A stretch of 34,158 nucleotides of DNA, from contig JAHJQE010000033.1 in NCBI GenBank assembly GCA_018819205.1, forward strand, positions 1 through 34,158, read 5' to 3'. The DNA comes from Gammaproteobacteria bacterium (lineage in GTDB: Bacteria; Pseudomonadota; Gammaproteobacteria; Burkholderiales; Gallionellaceae). The translations under genes and the position numbers were made by a program. Positions 34,041-34,158 of this stretch are shown one piece after another. Every line of letters starts with the position of its first letter. Positions within the stretch are counted from its first letter, which is position 1. The notes beneath the pieces are model-generated. The model made no database searches. It was not told the origin of the DNA and saw only the letters and a program-made list of their open reading frames with translations.

Positions 34041-34158
34041 TGAACTGCACCCCAGAAGTTGGACAAGAGTCCAATCACTGGGGTGTTTCTTATGGCCAAG
34101 TATTCAACGGAGTTCAAGTTAGAAGTTGTTAGGCACCATCTTTCAAAGGGGAATGGAA
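34041..34158 (+). mobile_element. Left end of an IS3-family (IS150-like) insertion sequence, cut by window edge
   Basis: The stretch from TGAACTGCACCCC at 34041 resembles the terminal repeat of IS150-type elements (TG...TGCACCC), including GTTGGAC a little further in. It is followed by the start of a transposase gene. Most of the element, its right end and any target duplication lie outside the window. Confidence 0.8.
34092..34158 (+). CDS. IS3-family transposase OrfA (partial, N-terminus only)
   Basis: Twenty-two residues beginning MAKYSTEFKLEVVRHHL, the typical start of the helix-turn-helix OrfA (InsE/InsJ type) of IS3-family elements. OrfA binds the terminal repeats and is usually joined to the DDE OrfB by frameshifting. 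The rest is beyond the right edge, so intactness cannot be judged. Confidence 0.85.
   Translation, partial: MAKYSTEFKLEVVRHHLSKGNG

Overview
The window looks like a stretch of ordinary chromosome from a Betaproteobacterium, probably of the Nitrosomonadales/Gallionellaceae type. This is inferred from moderate-to-high GC, from the protein types (a bifunctional-looking ArgA, an RfaE2-type separate heptose adenylyltransferase, DUF971-ubiE, glnA-DUF4124-ntrB-ntrC) and from the style of the dispersed palindromic repeats. No rRNA, tRNA, CRISPR array or prophage was seen. Coding density is very high. The longest gene-free stretch is about 250 bases (33843-34091) and it is filled with repeats and an IS end.

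Layout. 1-1119 (minus): the end of a unit with a PRX-like thioredoxin-fold protein and the K+ channel regulator TrkA (cut by the window edge). 1197-3241 (plus): rsmE, a small membrane protein coupled to an SPFH/prohibitin-type lipoprotein, and a tautomerase. 3364-9497 (mostly plus): argA, yggX and a polyphosphate block of ppk1, a convergent lysine/alanine-tailed small protein, sixA, and a two-domain polyphosphate:AMP phosphotransferase. 9502-12217 (minus): a tightly packed unit of an old-yellow-enzyme reductase, a gamma-carbonic anhydrase-like protein, an unknown protein, DUF2288 and DUF302. 12245-13785 (minus): an AT-richer orphan and pyrC. 13856-19033 (minus): an RND efflux adaptor and pump plus a small outer-membrane protein. 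19110-22829: rsmI divergent from lpoA-yraN-diaA/gmhA-dolP, the same order as E. coli yraL-M-N-O-P. 23014-24601 (plus): hldE C-terminal type enzyme, DUF971 and ubiE. 24611-25910 (plus): an accessory patch with an orphan lipoprotein and a RelE/ParE toxin-antitoxin pair. 25934-27297 (plus): yjdM, a small Cys protein and a secreted phosphoesterase. 27419-31950 (minus): ntrC, ntrB, a DUF4124 protein and glnA. 32137-33312 (minus): a cation diffusion facilitator. 33390-33842 (plus): a rhodanese. 33860-34158: repeats and the start of an IS3-family element.

How the genes work together. The clearest regulatory unit is nitrogen control. glnA has a sigma-54 type promoter with two NtrC-like enhancer sites 31 bases apart, and the regulator pair NtrB/NtrC lies downstream of glnA behind a terminator and its own sigma-70 type promoter. 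The polyphosphate block joins synthesis (PPK1) with use (PAP). Heptose/LPS (gmhA-like, rfaE2) and envelope functions (LpoA, DolP) form a second neighbourhood.

I did not find a clear new defence or biosynthetic system. The most interesting signals are the Lys/Ala-tailed protein in the polyphosphate block, a 184-base element with terminal inverted repeats that fills the gap between dolP and hldE and carries the apparent ribosome binding site of hldE, a family of long palindromic repeats, and a leader before diaA/gmhA that can fold in two mutually exclusive ways.
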